DNA from: Undaria pinnatifida
Lineage: Eukaryota > Sar > Phaeophyceae > Laminariales > Alariaceae
NCBI GenBank assembly: GCA_012845835.1
Contig: JABAKD010000019.1
Span: 6,388,994-6,452,993, forward strand
Length of the DNA stretch: 64,000 nt
Reading direction: 5' to 3'
Position numbers and translations under genes: made by a program. The number at the start of each line of letters is the position of its first letter. Position 1 is the first letter of the stretch. The notes beneath the pieces were generated by a model, which did no database searches, was not told the DNA's origin, and saw only the letters and a list, made by a program, of their open reading frames with translations. Positions 44,083 to 56,100 of the stretch are shown piece after piece.

Positions 44083-45470
44083 TATAAAAATTAAAATACA
44101 CTCCAGCTGTGAGATCGAATATTTTGTCGAAACTCATAGTTGCAAGCTGTGTGTGATACCCCGATCGCGCGTATTACGGGTTGTGTGTCCTCATTTAAAG
44201 ATATAGGTCGGCGACTCCCCTTGCAACTACAGTGTAGCTATCAGGGTCAAGAGGGTGATGTTAGGCGTCTGTGCGCGGAAACTATAAAACCCGTTTCTGA
44301 GGGGGACAAAATCTGACAGCTGTGGAAGAAAATTCATCAGTAGTTTATCAAATGAATCCTGTAGGTCGAATATCCGGTGAGGGGAGGGCGGAGTTTTGAA
44401 GGACGTGGGGGCCTGATTTTGATCAAAAGGGGGGCGGGAGGGGGGGGAGGGGGGGGGGAGGGGACGGGTGGGGTAGGTCAATTTGTGCCTGGAAACTATA
44501 AATATTTGCTGTGGGGGAGGGGGGGGGAATGTGGCGGGGGGGGGGCGGGGGGCGAGGCGGGAGGGCTTTAGGTCGCATAGATGTAGGGGGTTGCTATACG
44601 CGTGGTGCTAGGTCTAGGCGATGGTGCGGGTGGTGGAGAAGGAGGGGGCGTTGGGGGCGGGGGTGGGTGGAAATTGCAGCAGCGGCATGGACGGCTCTAA
44701 AACGATAACGAGGCGATATCCAGGGCGTGGAAGTGTTTATTACTCTGGCGGATTTCGATAGTAGTAGGTGGGGCGTTTAAGCAAGAGGAAGCGAGGGGAA
44801 AAAAAAAAAAAAACGAAAGGCCGGGGGGGGGGGGGAAGGGGGGGGGGGGGGGAAGGGGGGGGGGGGAAGGGGGGGGGGGGGGAAGGGGGGGGGAGGGTTT
44901 CCAATAGGCCACATATAATATTAAAATACACTCCAGCTATGAGATCAAGGATTTGGTCGACACTGATGTTCGCAACATTGTGTGTGATCCTCCGATCGCG
45001 CGTATTGATCATATATGTAGGGGCTTGCTATACGCGCGGTGCTGGGTCTAGGCGATCGTGCGGATGGTGGGAAAGGAGGGGGCGTTGAAGGGGGGGGGGG
45101 GGGGATGAATGAAAGCTACGTCATGGATGGCTAGAAAGATAATGACGTGATATCAATTGCTTAGAAGTGTTTATTACTCTGGCCGATTTCGATTGTAAGT
45201 GGGGCGTTTGAACGAACTGGGCGGGGAACAAAAGGGGGGGGGGGGGGGGGGGGGGAGGGCGGAGATAAGTTGGAGCTACGGCATGGATGGCTAGATGGAT
45301 AATGAGATGCTATCAGCTGGCTGTTAGTGTTTACTACTCTGGCAGATTTTGATTTCAGGTGGGGCGTTTGAACAAGAGGGATCGGGGGGGGCGGGGGCGG
45401 GGGGGCGAACATTTCAATATGTGCGCGGAAACTATGAATCCTTGAAGGGGACGAATCTGACGGTTGCAGC
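44083..45470 (+). repeat. Tandem array of extended family C units
   Basis: Starts with a complete family C copy (44083-44330). Three partial units follow. A block GGGGSTTGCTATACGCG...GGCGATSGTGCGG occurs at 44588 and 45020. A block GTGTTTATTACTCTGGCNGAT...GGTGGGGCGTTT occurs at about 44732, 45167 and 45330. The core (ACACTCCAGCTATGAGATC) recurs at 44928 and GTGCGCGGAAACTATGAATC at 45421. Long G runs separate units. No gene. Confidence 0.75.
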
Positions 45471-45479
45471 AAGAAGACA

Positions 45480-46570
45480 CCCCTTTATATCGCCCGCCTG
45501 GTAATGTTTATTTTCTAGAAGGTTTGATGTTACATTATATGTATGATGTATCGCCCGAAGGTGAAGGGCAACATAGTCCTAGGGACCGACTACTACTACT
45601 GGTGTTATACGAACAATAATGCTGCTACGCAGGGGAGGGTGTGTGCCTCTCCTGGCCCTGCACAGGTCACTGACGCGAGGGTTGCCCTGCATGGATATGT
45701 GCTGATGTATCTCTTGTTGTTGTAGTATTAGTTTTCTTCACTGATTCCCGCCTGTCTGTGATGCTTTATGAGAGAAGAGAGCGGGTTCATTTCGTTCAGG
45801 CAAACGCGAACGCCTGCCAGGTGATATGAGGGGACAATTGGTGCAAATCATAACAACGCCGCTACGGGGGAGAGGGGATACCGCGCACCATCATATAACA
45901 ACGTAAACATAGTGAGGGAGGGAGGGGCGGACCGCCTTGCGCGCTACCTCGCTGACCTATATGCCGGACAAGCAAAAAATCGGCGGCCTTCATCGCCATC
46001 GAAGCTCTCGGGCAAAGGACAATATAATAAGCTCAATGACTACTTATTAATTTAATCCCTTTTGTGACTTAGATTTTATATCTTGATTATAGTGTATACA
46101 GACGAAAAAGCGACGAGCGTGATCTATATCCAAGCGTTCTATGAAATATAGGGAAAAAAAACTTGCTTGAGGCAATCCGAGCATCGTCGTGTGTGCCTCT
46201 GATGCCTGCCTCACACAGCTTCCTGCGTTGGAGCTCGAACACACATGCATGTATGTCTCATGTCCTAACGGAGCAGCTAGCTCAGCTCGGACTGCCTTCA
46301 TTCATGTGCGGCCGAGATGCTGTCATCTCGGCAGCTTTTTGCGTCATTTTTTTTGCGTCTCTAAGTCCCAAAGGGACTAACCCTGTGTTATACTGCTTCC
46401 TGCACAATATGTTGCATGCTAATTCCAAGTAGTTTGTCGCTCAAAACGGGAATGATTCAGTTCTAAAGGGGGTCATGCGGATACGGGTTGTTTGTGTGTC
46501 CCTTGAAGCATGTATAGTATGTGTGTATGTAATGTGTGGGAGGAGGGCTGAGAAATGAGGCGCAGTGTGG
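45480..46570. other. Intergenic stretch without recognised gene
   Basis: A hairpin GGCCGAGATGCTGTCATCTCGGC lies at 46312-46334 in two adjacent parts. Open frames are short and unremarkable. Confidence 0.4.
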
Positions 46571-46758
46571 GTTGTGGTTGTTGTTGTTGTTGTTGTTGTT
46601 CTCACATTAACTCGCATAACCAAGTCCGTGCTCACAGGACAGGCTCCAGTCACTCTGGAGCTGAGGAATACCCCAGGGAAAAACACAAACAACCCAAGGT
46701 GGTACACGCATAAATCACAGATGGCGCAATTCATGCCTCCACAAGGAACATATAAATA
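46571..46758 (-). mobile_element. Candidate SINE, family E, copy 2
   Basis: Matches 14562-14748 along its length, including the invariant hairpin GCTCCAG-TCACT-CTGGAGC, and ends in the same (AAC)n tail on the minus strand (46577-46600). The plus strand carries TGGCGCAATTCATGCC, close to an A box. Confidence 0.55.
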
Positions 46759-46828
46759 GGTATACACCAATAATGACTCCTCGATCGAGCTATCGGGAGC
46801 GGCGGAATTTATTACCTGAGAAATCAAT

Positions 46829-46860
46829 GGTGTCCGGAAAAAAAAATCCTGGACCCTCGC
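46829..46860 (+). repeat. Left arm of a 32 bp inverted repeat
   Basis: GGTGTCCGGAAAAAAAAATC followed by CTGGACCCTCGC is repeated in inverse at 48310-48341 with two differences. The pair encloses about 1.45 kb, including the acidic-protein candidate. It may be terminal repeats of an element. Confidence 0.7.
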
Positions 46861-47112
46861 TCACATTTTTACATTTTAGGCCCATTGGAGGGGGGGTAGG
46901 TGGGGGGGTGGGTGCCTCCATACTAAATCCTATGCAATAAGCACTCAATGACTGGAACAAGTCCATGGCTGTGTTATCCAGGCATAGGGTCAGGTGAATA
47001 CTCAGTGGCAGAGCACAGAGCAAGCAGAAGAAGCGACATGTAGGGCCTAGCCAGAAACAGCAGCAAGCTCTGTGTATGTAGGTGAACTTGGGTGAACCGA
47101 ACGGTTTCTCAG

Positions 47113-47535
47113 AAGGCCAGCAGTTTCTTGAGAGTATTGTTGTCACCGAGCTCGAGAAGAAAGCCGTGAGAGGCCTCTTCAACACTGATCTAAAGCGAAA
47201 GAAGCGTCGGAGTAAGGAGGTAGCAACCACGTCCAACAGGAAAGAGTGGCCGCGCAGGTCCCGCACAATCCCCCGACAGCTCGGGCGATTCCTCCATGGA
47301 AGAGGAGGAGGAGGAAGGGGAGGACGAGGAGGAGGAAGGGGAGGACGAGGAGGAGGAGGAGGACGACGAGGACGACGACGAGGAGGACGAGGAGGACGAG
47401 GACGAGGAAGAGGAGGAAAAAGAAGCGGGCGGGGATGAGGGAGGGGCGGGCGGGGGCTCATCATCTGGCAACTTCACGGCTAGAAGTAGCAGAGGTCGGC
47501 CGCTAAGTAAGAAGCGGAGGTGGGAGGAGACCTAA
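47113..47535 (+). CDS. Possible acidic nuclear-type protein, 3' part of a gene
   Basis: Seen: an upstream block encodes FLESIVVTELEKKAVRGLF and NTDLKRKKRR and stops being open at a GTAAGG donor (47212). Removing 46 nt to the CAG at 47257 joins it in phase to SPAQSPDSSGDSSMEEEE, a Glu/Asp tract of about 45 residues, then GGGSSSGNFTARSSRGRPLS and KKRRWEET with a stop at 47533. Basic clusters before and after an acidic tract are typical of nuclear or nucleolar proteins. Downstream, SSRGRRRSSKKRLRSG repeats the SSRGRPLSKKRR theme in another frame, so splicing could continue. Doubts: the intron is far shorter than others here, the upstream start is not found, and the tract may simply be a GGA microsatellite. 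This is a guess at a gene. Confidence 0.3.
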
Positions 47536-47944
47536 CTCAACAAGTAGCAGAGGTCGGCGGCGTAGTAGTAAGAAGCGGCTCCGCTCGGGTAGGTGTGCGG
47601 CCAGGGCGGGCGGTAGCCGCGAACCATGTTCTGTTAGTTTCTGACAGCAGCGACCACTACACTACCGTGTGTCCTGCAACGGCCACACAACAACCTGCTT
47701 GTCGAGGTAGCTGGACGATCTGCGCAAACATTCATTGTCATGGACTCCAACGTGTGCTCTGCCCTCACTTCTTCAGAGAGAGGGGGGAGGGGGTTGGATT
47801 CGGGAGGGCCAAGAACGGTTCGAAACAAGAAGGTAGTAGTATCATTTCATGGAGCACAATGTAACAAGTTCATATCAGTGCCAACGCCAACGTGCCAATA
47901 ATTTGCACATATAATATATCGCATCAACTCCCACACCTAACTCA

Positions 47945-48190
47945 AGCGCACCTCCAACACTGCCAACAATGCCCAACCGCATGTTTGTTTGTTAAGCACG
48001 GAGAACCGACCACTCATGATAATAATACATATGTGGCTCGTTTGGGCTCGCTCGCGCGCATTGTTTTCCAGCACACCTCCAACAATGCAGCATCCAACCC
48101 AATCCAAACGCATGTTTGTGAAGCACACAAAGCAGCCCACGGAGGATATATGGCTCGTTTGGGCTCGTGCGCACTGTTTCCACAACATCT
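47945..48190 (+). repeat. Tandem duplication, about 125 bp unit
   Basis: GCACACCTCCAACAATGC, CGCATGTTTGT.., GTGGCTCGTTTGGGCTCG occur at 47949-48050 and again at 48070-48165 in the same order. Confidence 0.75.
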
Positions 48191-48309
48191 TGCTGATCAA
48201 ATGACGACCTAAGACCCTACAAGCCTGGGAAATACATGTCTTGTTTGAGGGAAAAAAAAAATGAAAATAGGGACTTTTGGGGGGGGGGGTAGGGGGGTGG
48301 GTGGGTAGG

Positions 48310-48341
48310 GTGAGGGTCCAGGATTTTTTTTTCCGGACGCC
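48310..48341 (-). repeat. Right arm of a 32 bp inverted repeat
   Basis: Reverse complement of 46829-46860 with two differences. Confidence 0.7.
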
Positions 48342-48599
48342 CTTGGAGAAATGTATTTTTTTATCATGATACACTTGAAGTATAATATTAGACTAAAAAT
48401 AGTGCACATATGGCACATGTGTGTGATATCGTACCAGGCGTTATATGTGGTATCTCTTCTTGTTGTGTATAGGATCAAGAATCGGCGCGGACACTGTGGG
48501 CATGCTCTCGCTTTTTATTGTGGAAAAGAACGCGGTTTAAATTATGGAAGACACGCGCCACTATTGATAACACTAACAACACAAAGACAGCCACACGAG

Positions 48600-49110
48600 C
48601 ACACGAACGCGCGCACGCACATACACACGCCCCCGCCCCCGCCCCCGCCCCCCCCAACTCTGACACCACCAACCCCCACCCCCGCGCCCGCCCACCCTCA
48701 CCCCCCCAAACCCCCGCCACACACATGCATGATGTGGTGAATGAACAGATACACACAGATAAAACACAACAAATGCACACACGCCCCCGCCCCCACACCC
48801 CCCAACCCAACCAACAACCCCTACCCCCACTCCTCCCTCTGCACACGCGCGCGCTCAAACTCACACACACGAACAGACCTAAACGCACACACGCTCGCAT
48901 CCCCCCGACTCCCGCTCCTTCCCACCCCAACCACCACCACCACCACCATCCCCCGATTCCCCCCGCACTTACAACAGCCCGACACACACGAACAGGCACA
49001 CGCAAACACACAGCAGGCACACAGGAACACACGCCCCCCCCTCGCTGCCCTCCCCCCCCCCCCCCCCCCCCCCCCCCACCACCACCACCCCATACGAAGA
49101 CACACCACAC
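48600..49110 (+). repeat. C-rich and CA-rich low-complexity tract
   Basis: About 500 bp dominated by CCCCCGCC, CACACA and ACCACC motifs and a C run at 49050-49078. Pro/Thr/His-rich or Gly/Val-rich frames are artefacts. Confidence 0.85.
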
Positions 49111-49189
49111 ACACCACACACAGAGCGCGTACGTACGTCAGTACGTAGTACATCATGTGGGTATATACCGGTATAATGACGTCAGTGTA

Positions 49190-49456
49190 GAGTCGCTCTA
49201 CGGTGTAGCCCGCCCAACTTTTTTTCCTTAACGAAATTGCCGGTTTTGAAACCAGCTCCCGGCCGTAACGTCTGAAATCCGGTGCCCCTTGCCATCCCGA
49301 CGTCATCGTTCGATATAGTCCTCTGCAAACAAGAAAACATGCGGAGACTATATTTTTTAATATAGCGCCCTTCCTCGTGTGGAGCAGCCATGAAAACGAG
49401 TTTGTTCAAGAACATCAATAATGGTTTTGGGGGAGGTTGTCGTAGAATCAGCAGTC
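49190..49456 (-). mobile_element. MITE family A, inverted copy
   Basis: On the minus strand it ends GGGCTACACCGTAGAGCGACTC and begins with a slightly altered GATTCTACG end. The internal order AACGATGACGTCGGGATGGC, GGCCGGGAGCTGG, CCGGCAATTTCG is kept. Flanks TGTA/TGTC suggest a 4 bp duplication with one change. Confidence 0.78.
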
Positions 49457-49499
49457 TGTCACTACTAGTAACCAGTTCACACGTGAAATAAATACTCCA

Positions 49500-49612
49500 G
49501 TATATTATAAAAAATGAAAATACACTCCAGCTGTGAGATCGAAGATTTCGTCGAAACTCATCTTTGCAAGCTGTGTGTGATACTCCGATCGCGCGCATTA
49601 CGAGTTATATAT
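49500..49612 (+). repeat. Dispersed repeat family C, copy 5 (core only)
   Basis: AAAATACACTCCAGCTGTGA, GATCGAAGATTTCGTCGAAA, CTCATCTTTGCAAGCTGTGT, GATCGCGCGCATTACG. It is among the best-preserved cores and lies next to a family A element. Confidence 0.75.
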
Positions 49613-49619
49613 ATATGTG

Positions 49620-50192
49620 GAAAACGTGGAACGTTTTGGTGTTCAAACAAATATTTACCCAAGAGATCCTTTTACATTTTCGTCTAGATACTACTAGGTT
49701 AGACTATATTGGTATGTATCTCTTGCTTGAAAAGTTGAAAAAGGAAATGAAAGGAAGAAAAAATGAACAAGAAATAACGAAATTTGAAATTTTAGTTTTC
49801 AATAAAATGTTTGAAAATTTCAAAAGTTCGTCTTACCTTCTCTTTGAGAAGTCGCCAAAGGGTCCGAATCCACAATCCACAAGCGAAATAGCGCACAAAC
49901 CAGCTGAATCAACTAACTATTAAAAACTATCGTGAAATTTCTGGTCATGACCCGCGACCCGGACATATCCGGTACAGCAGTGGTATCCGTTACGGTTTCA
50001 ACCCCTGATACCTGATAGACAACGCCTTTTTTTTTCGCGATGGAAACCCGGCAACACGAAGCGAGAGCCAGCTTTCAGCCTTCTTCAGCTGTTTTCAGCG
50101 CATCACATCATAATTAACTAACGACTCATCATCGAGAGCTGCTGCCATATACATCAACCGCACACCACCACGGCCATCAGCAAAATAAGGAT
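49620..50192 (+). other. Upstream region of the surface-protein gene
   Basis: An AT-rich open frame (to 49923) encodes a Lys/Glu/Phe-rich stretch with no recognised domain. No clear TATA box precedes the start codon at 50193. Confidence 0.35.
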
Positions 50193-53100
50193 ATGACGCG
50201 CATAGCCTACTCCTCTCTGTTTTACGCAGCATGCCTGCAACTGGCGGCATTGCAGTGCACCTGTGATGGCTTGAGCATCAAGACGACAACGTACTACGAC
50301 GACGAGTGCGCACAGCCCACAGGTGCTATGACGCACGCTTACGGGAACCTACATGAAGACGAAGATGGGTTCGTTACATTGGGTAAGCACGTTGTTGATG
50401 CGAGAGGATAACAGGAGAAGAGAGCACTATCAGACTCACCGTTGGATATATGGACTGGGATTAGGTTGGTGCGGTGCCGTGCCACTGTGCATCGTTGCTG
50501 TCTACGAGAGCTGCAGCTTGATGTCGTGTCCTCGTTGGGCTTTGCTGTGTGCCAGAGCTCTGGTCGCGTTTGCTGTTTGCTGTTTTATGTTTTTCGCGAC
50601 CTTTGGGTTACTTGGCACGGATCCTGCGCGACCGTCACAGCAGCAAGAGCCCAGGTGCAACCAGAGAGCAACAAGAGAGCAAGAGCTGACTGACTGCTGT
50701 GTGTTGCGTTGCGCTCGAACACTGCTGTGTGGCAAGCCTGTGCCGTCTCTTATTGTGGGAGGTCTGCACCCGCAGACACGCGGCAAAAGAGAGAGGGATC
50801 CTTATGCACAATATGTACGTGTTTCGCATGCTACCGCAAAAGCTGTTCTGAGATCCCTCTGATGACGTGTGTTGGATGCAAACATGCTAGTTGACGGCAC
50901 CCTTGACGGATCTTGACTGTTGGAAATCGTCAAGGGCCTGGATTTTGTAGTCTAAAAATAGTATATTTCATCTTAAGAGGCCTTGACGGGACAAATCTAG
51001 ACCGTCACAACCGACATTGACGGGAGCATGGATCCAGAGCACGTGAATACTGCTGCAGTGACCGGTAAACACACGACGAGAGAAGTATCCTGGCTGAAGA
51101 TCGTTATGGTCCTCATTACAGCATGTAGCGATAGCTCACGTTCGCAGCCATCATGAAGCGGCAAACAACTGGCAGTGCTGCTGTATGCCACATGCAACCT
51201 TCCAGAGTGGAGGAAGCCGTAGAATAAGCCGTAGCTACACCTACGCCCGCAAAACATCAACAAGAATAGTCTAATAGCCGTTCGGAGTTGAGCGGGAAAA
51301 AAGGTGACGGAACAAAAACTCACCCACATGCATAGACTACATACACAACAGTAACTACAAAGTACCAACCACGCAGCTTTTGCGAAGAGAGTATCGACAC
51401 CCTAACTTCGTCGAACTCACAGCTCGCCGATAGAATAATTTTATAAAATAACTGAGGACGAAACCGCAGGCGTACGTAGCTACTGCTGCTGCTTCTGCTG
51501 CTCGGAAAGGGGGGTTACTGTACGAACTGCCCACGCTATGTGAGTGTTAAAAGAGCTGCACGAAAGCTCGTCGCCGTTGTCACAGATTCGCACTGCTGGA
51601 AGCTTAGCTCTTTCTTACGGTAGACGCTTGCAGAAATAATCCACGCACTCGCTCTCGTCGCTCTGCTCGTCGCTCCATCTACTACATGGAGGTCCCAAAA
51701 ATAGCAAACAAAACGAACAAGAAGAAGAAATCACGCCGGTCTAGTAGTAGTTGAGGCTGGTACACAAGAACACACACATCAGAAGGAGCAGCAGACCATA
51801 TTGATCGTCTCTTCTTGTCTGTTACAAGTCTGGAGATCAATTCCAGTCAATTCTGGAGATCAATCTGCGCCCTTTTGAAGCGCTGCAGCAAGCAGCGGCA
51901 ACCCTCTCTCTCCCCGACCCAACTCGATCAACAGCGCAGCGGGCAAACAACGCCGTGTATCATACGCGCTCTATCTACGCGTACTTGTTCTGCACCCCTG
52001 CTGCTGTGCTCTTCGCGTACACGTAAGTAAGAGAGCTCCGAGACCGTTCAGTGCCGCGCTGTGTTTGTTTTTTCCTCAAGCGAACAGGTTGAGAAAAGGG
52101 CGCGGTGTGTGTCGTGTTCACTTAAAATCGTTGTTTCCACCCTCAGCGAAATCATCAGTGTACACCCAGTACATCCATGCTAATTATTTGTTCGTCCAGA
52201 AAAGTGGTACAAAACGTGTAGCCACAGACTGTGATGTGAGACAGAGAAAACCAAAAATAAAAGATCGCCATTATTAACCCAAAGGGTTTAAACATGAATG
52301 AAAAATGCTCGCGTACCGGGTACGAGGACACAACAAAGTACGCACGCCAGACCATCAAAATAAGAAAGAAAAAAGAACCATGTAAAGAAACACAACAAAG
52401 CCGACAGGGAATTCTGTGCAGAATGCAAGAAGAACAACGTGCGTGCGGAAGAACAGGTAGTAATTGTTGCACGACGGACGAAACAGCACACGAAGAGAGG
52501 TGGAAGAAGAAGCCGGCATTTGAGGCCGGCGGGGTTGGAAAATAAGGGAACTAAAAAGAGAGAAACAAAAGTGGGAAAAAATATCCAAACAACAAGCAAG
52601 ACAACAAAAAAAGTGATATCAGAGTACTGCCGCTTTTCGACTGATTCTACGATAGCCCCCCCCCCCTGGGAAAAAAAACCAGCGGTTTTCTCTAACGAAC
52701 GTTTCATGGCTGCTCGGCACAAGGAAAGATACTACTAAGAAGGAAAGTATCCAACTATTTTCTCGTGCGCAAAGGTCTAACGATCGACGACGTCGGGGTG
52801 TCGAGGGACACCGTATTTCAGAAGATACGACCGGGAGCTGGTTTTGAAACCGGCGATTTCGTTGAAGAGAAGTTGGGGGGGGCGTAGTGAGACTCTTTCG
52901 CGCCCTCCCCCCATTGAACTCAACGAAAACAAACATTAAGCGAATATACTACCACTCGCTGCAGGCTGCAGGGCCATAGTAGCAAACGTGCCACTTATTT
53001 CTCCAACCCCGTGTACCTTGCCACGCGATCTGATCTACCAGTTCGTTTCTGCATTTTTGTCGACAGCTGTATCAGTACGCGGCTGCCCCTTCCCCCCCCC

Positions 53101-56100
53101 CCCCCCCCCCCCCCCCTGTTTCAGCTTATCGCTGCTCTTGGCGTCCACTGCTGCGTGGCGTAAGCCAGCTCTTCTCTGTGTGCGTGAGGTGAAATTTAAT
53201 ACCAGGTAAAATATATCCTGAAGATATCAGATCCCTATTTCACCACTATATTGAATAAATATCTTCTCCGTAGGTATGTTGGAAAAGTTATAATACGAAA
53301 GTCGGAGCTGTGCGCGTATAGCCAGCAAACTAACTTCTTCTTCTGCTGGAAGACGAACGAAAAATGTTATCGTACGATACACGCGAGAAGCCTGGGCTCG
53401 CTCCTTCTGCTTTTGCTCTGCACCCGTGGTCAATGGGGTGGTATCGTTTTTGGGTGTTTTTTTTTTGCGTCTCCAAGTTTCGCACAGAATTAATTGCAGA
53501 GTAAATAAAATGCGTAAGTTCTGCTGTTATGATATAGTTATTTACTGGTCATTTTACTGTTTGGTTTTTTTAGGTATAGACTACGACCGCAGCCATCGTT
53601 ACTAGAAACGAGAGGTTATCGTTCTACGCTCTATACTCCAACCACTCCAACCACTCCAACCACTCCAACCACTCCAACCACTCCAACCACAGGACCCATG
53701 CTACGATCTAGAGGTAAACCATTTTTTGGCTGAAATCGTTTCTGAGTAACAGGGCTCCTTGCCACAAAATCGTAGGAGAAGAGTAGGTCATTTTTTTGCA
53801 GGACTCTCGATGTGTACCTATAGGCCATGGCATATTTCAACCGGTGCATATAGCAGTTTTTTTTTCTCCAAAATCAGTTTTTGAGATAAGAGGTCTTAAG
53901 CTGCTAAATCGAGGAACCTTGAAGAAAAAAACGCGGTAAACCTCTATCGTAGAAGGCGTCACAGATGTTACTTACCAGAGCTCGAGGGCATGAGACAAAA
54001 ACAGGAAAACGATACTACGTACAGACCTGTGTTGGAGGTAGGGGGTCAGATTGTGAGGTTTCGGAGTTTTAATTTCATCTCAGGACGCAAACATACAGCG
54101 CACCATGCCGGGAATAGCCCAATCATGCATCAAACCTGGAAATATTCATAGCTGGCACACCTCTTTCTTGCCTTCGTCTTCTCCGTACGCCGAAATGTAC
54201 ACCGACCCCACCCCCCCACCCCCTGACCCCCCCTTTTTCCTCCACCTCCCCCGCCCGCCCCCATTTTATTCGCCCCCCCCGTCCCCCTCGTCTTCCTCAC
54301 TTCCCCCCCCTTCTCCTCCCCCTTGCCCCCCCGCTCCCCCCTGCTCCCGTTCTTTCTCTCCCCCCGCCCCTCCCCCTCCCCATCCCATCCTATTCTACCC
54401 CGCCCCTTCCTCCACCCCCTCCCCCCTTCCCCCCATCTCCGTCCCTCTCTCTTTCTCCCCCCCCCCCTTCCCCCCATCTCCGCCCCTCTCTCTTCCCCCC
54501 CCCCCCCTCCCCCGCCCTTCTCTCCCGGCCCCTCACTTCTTCCGTTTCTATCCATCCAGAATCTTTTAACGAATGCGTCGTGGACAAAGGGGCTGGATCG
54601 ATCACGGTGTGCGACGTCGAGTCGGCCCAAAACGGTCTGATCCAGTACGCTGACTCTACCTGCTCTCTGCTTTCCATCGATGGCACCACGAGCGCTGACT
54701 GCATTTCCATCGCGGCGGGGATTGATTTCGATTGCGAGGGCACTAACGAATGCGCGCACAGAGATAGGTGTACGGACGAAGGTGTGTGTGAGGGGGGGGC
54801 TGGAGAGAGGGGAGACGGCGGAGAGGCGCTTGCTATGGTATTGATAGTATGGGTGCACCATTTTGCTTTACGGGCTTCACCTCAGGAATAGTTTTGCCCC
54901 CCAGCAAAACACTGTGTACAAGGGCAGGCTAACTAGCCGACGACACGAGGTCAACTTTCAGTGACCCAGGTAGTCGTGGGCTCTAGCGGTTTGCAACGAC
55001 CGGGGGGGGTGAGCAGCAGAGCTGCTGAGGCTAGAGGATACCTGGTATATCGCATTTGGAGCGTTTTGCCACAGAAGGGTACAACGCGGCGGGATAAGAT
55101 AAGCCTATGACGAGGCTTGACTGTTTCAGAGTTGTTGAAAAGAAACCTTTTGGAATCAATGCGGCGGGATTTGCGTTTGCTGGTAACCCGATGACCAACG
55201 CCGTGACCTACTGATGCATCGATAAAGTAAAGACTGTAAGGAAAAGAGTTGTTGAAAAGAAACCTTTTGGAATCAATGCGGCGGGATTGCGTTTGCTGGC
55301 AACCCGATGACCAACGCCGTGACCCACTATTAATAATGCATCGATAAAGTAAAGACTATAAGGAGAATCGGACGATATTGCGGAGGAGGGAGGAACGGAG
55401 GATAGAAGGGGGGAGGAGGGAGGGAGAGAAGGAGGGAGGGAGGGTGGGAGGGAGGGTGGGAGGGAGGGAGGAGGGAGGGAGGGAGGGAGGGAGGGAGGGA
55501 GGGAGGGAGAGAGGGAGGGAGAGAGGGAGGGAGGGAGGGAGGGAGGGAGGGAGGGAGGGAGGGAGGGAGGGAGGGAGGGAGGGAGGGAGGGAGGGAGGGA
55601 GGGAGGGAGGGGGGGAGGGAGGGTGGGAGGAAGGGAGGGAGGGAGGGAGGGAGGTGGGAGGGAGGGAGGGAGGGAGGGAGGGAGGGAGGGGGGGAGGGAG
55701 GGTGGGAGGAAGGGAGGGAGGGAGGGAGGGAGGGAGGGAGGGAGGGAGGAAGGGATGAGGAGCAATGCCAAAAGTGTCCCATGTATCGCGACGTGTATGT
55801 GTGTGCTGGACTGAAAATCCTCTTCGCCGCCGATGGCTTCCTTGCAACATGTTGATGCGGTCATGTAGATATGTGTTCAGTGTGGAATGACTCTGAAACG
55901 TACTATTTCGATTTATGGCTGTAAGGTCTGGCGGTCTTGGAGAAGGTCGTAATGGATACCCCGGTGTAAATTAGCCATACATTCCAGACCCCCTTCGTTC
56001 GCTCGTTTCGTTCGCTCGCTCGCTCGCCCCCGTTCTCGCTTACGTCCGTTCCCGTTTCCTCTCCCGTTATTTCCTATTGCTGTTCCCGTTCCTATTTGTG

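Noticed and set aside
46790-47464. 224-residue minus-strand frame with a Pro/Arg-rich start
   Set aside because: The proline-rich part is the complement of the GGA tract, and the remainder has no recognisable domain. A plus-strand reading fits splice signals better.
55385-55755. Possible CRISPR or other spaced repeat array
   Set aside because: None of the tandem arrays in the window has constant repeats separated by unique spacers; this is a eukaryotic microsatellite.
55208-55864. Long Ser-Leu-Pro-Pro and Gly-Gly-Arg-Glu open frames
   Set aside because: They are translations of a GGGA tetranucleotide array inside an intron; the reading is open on both strands only because of the repeat.
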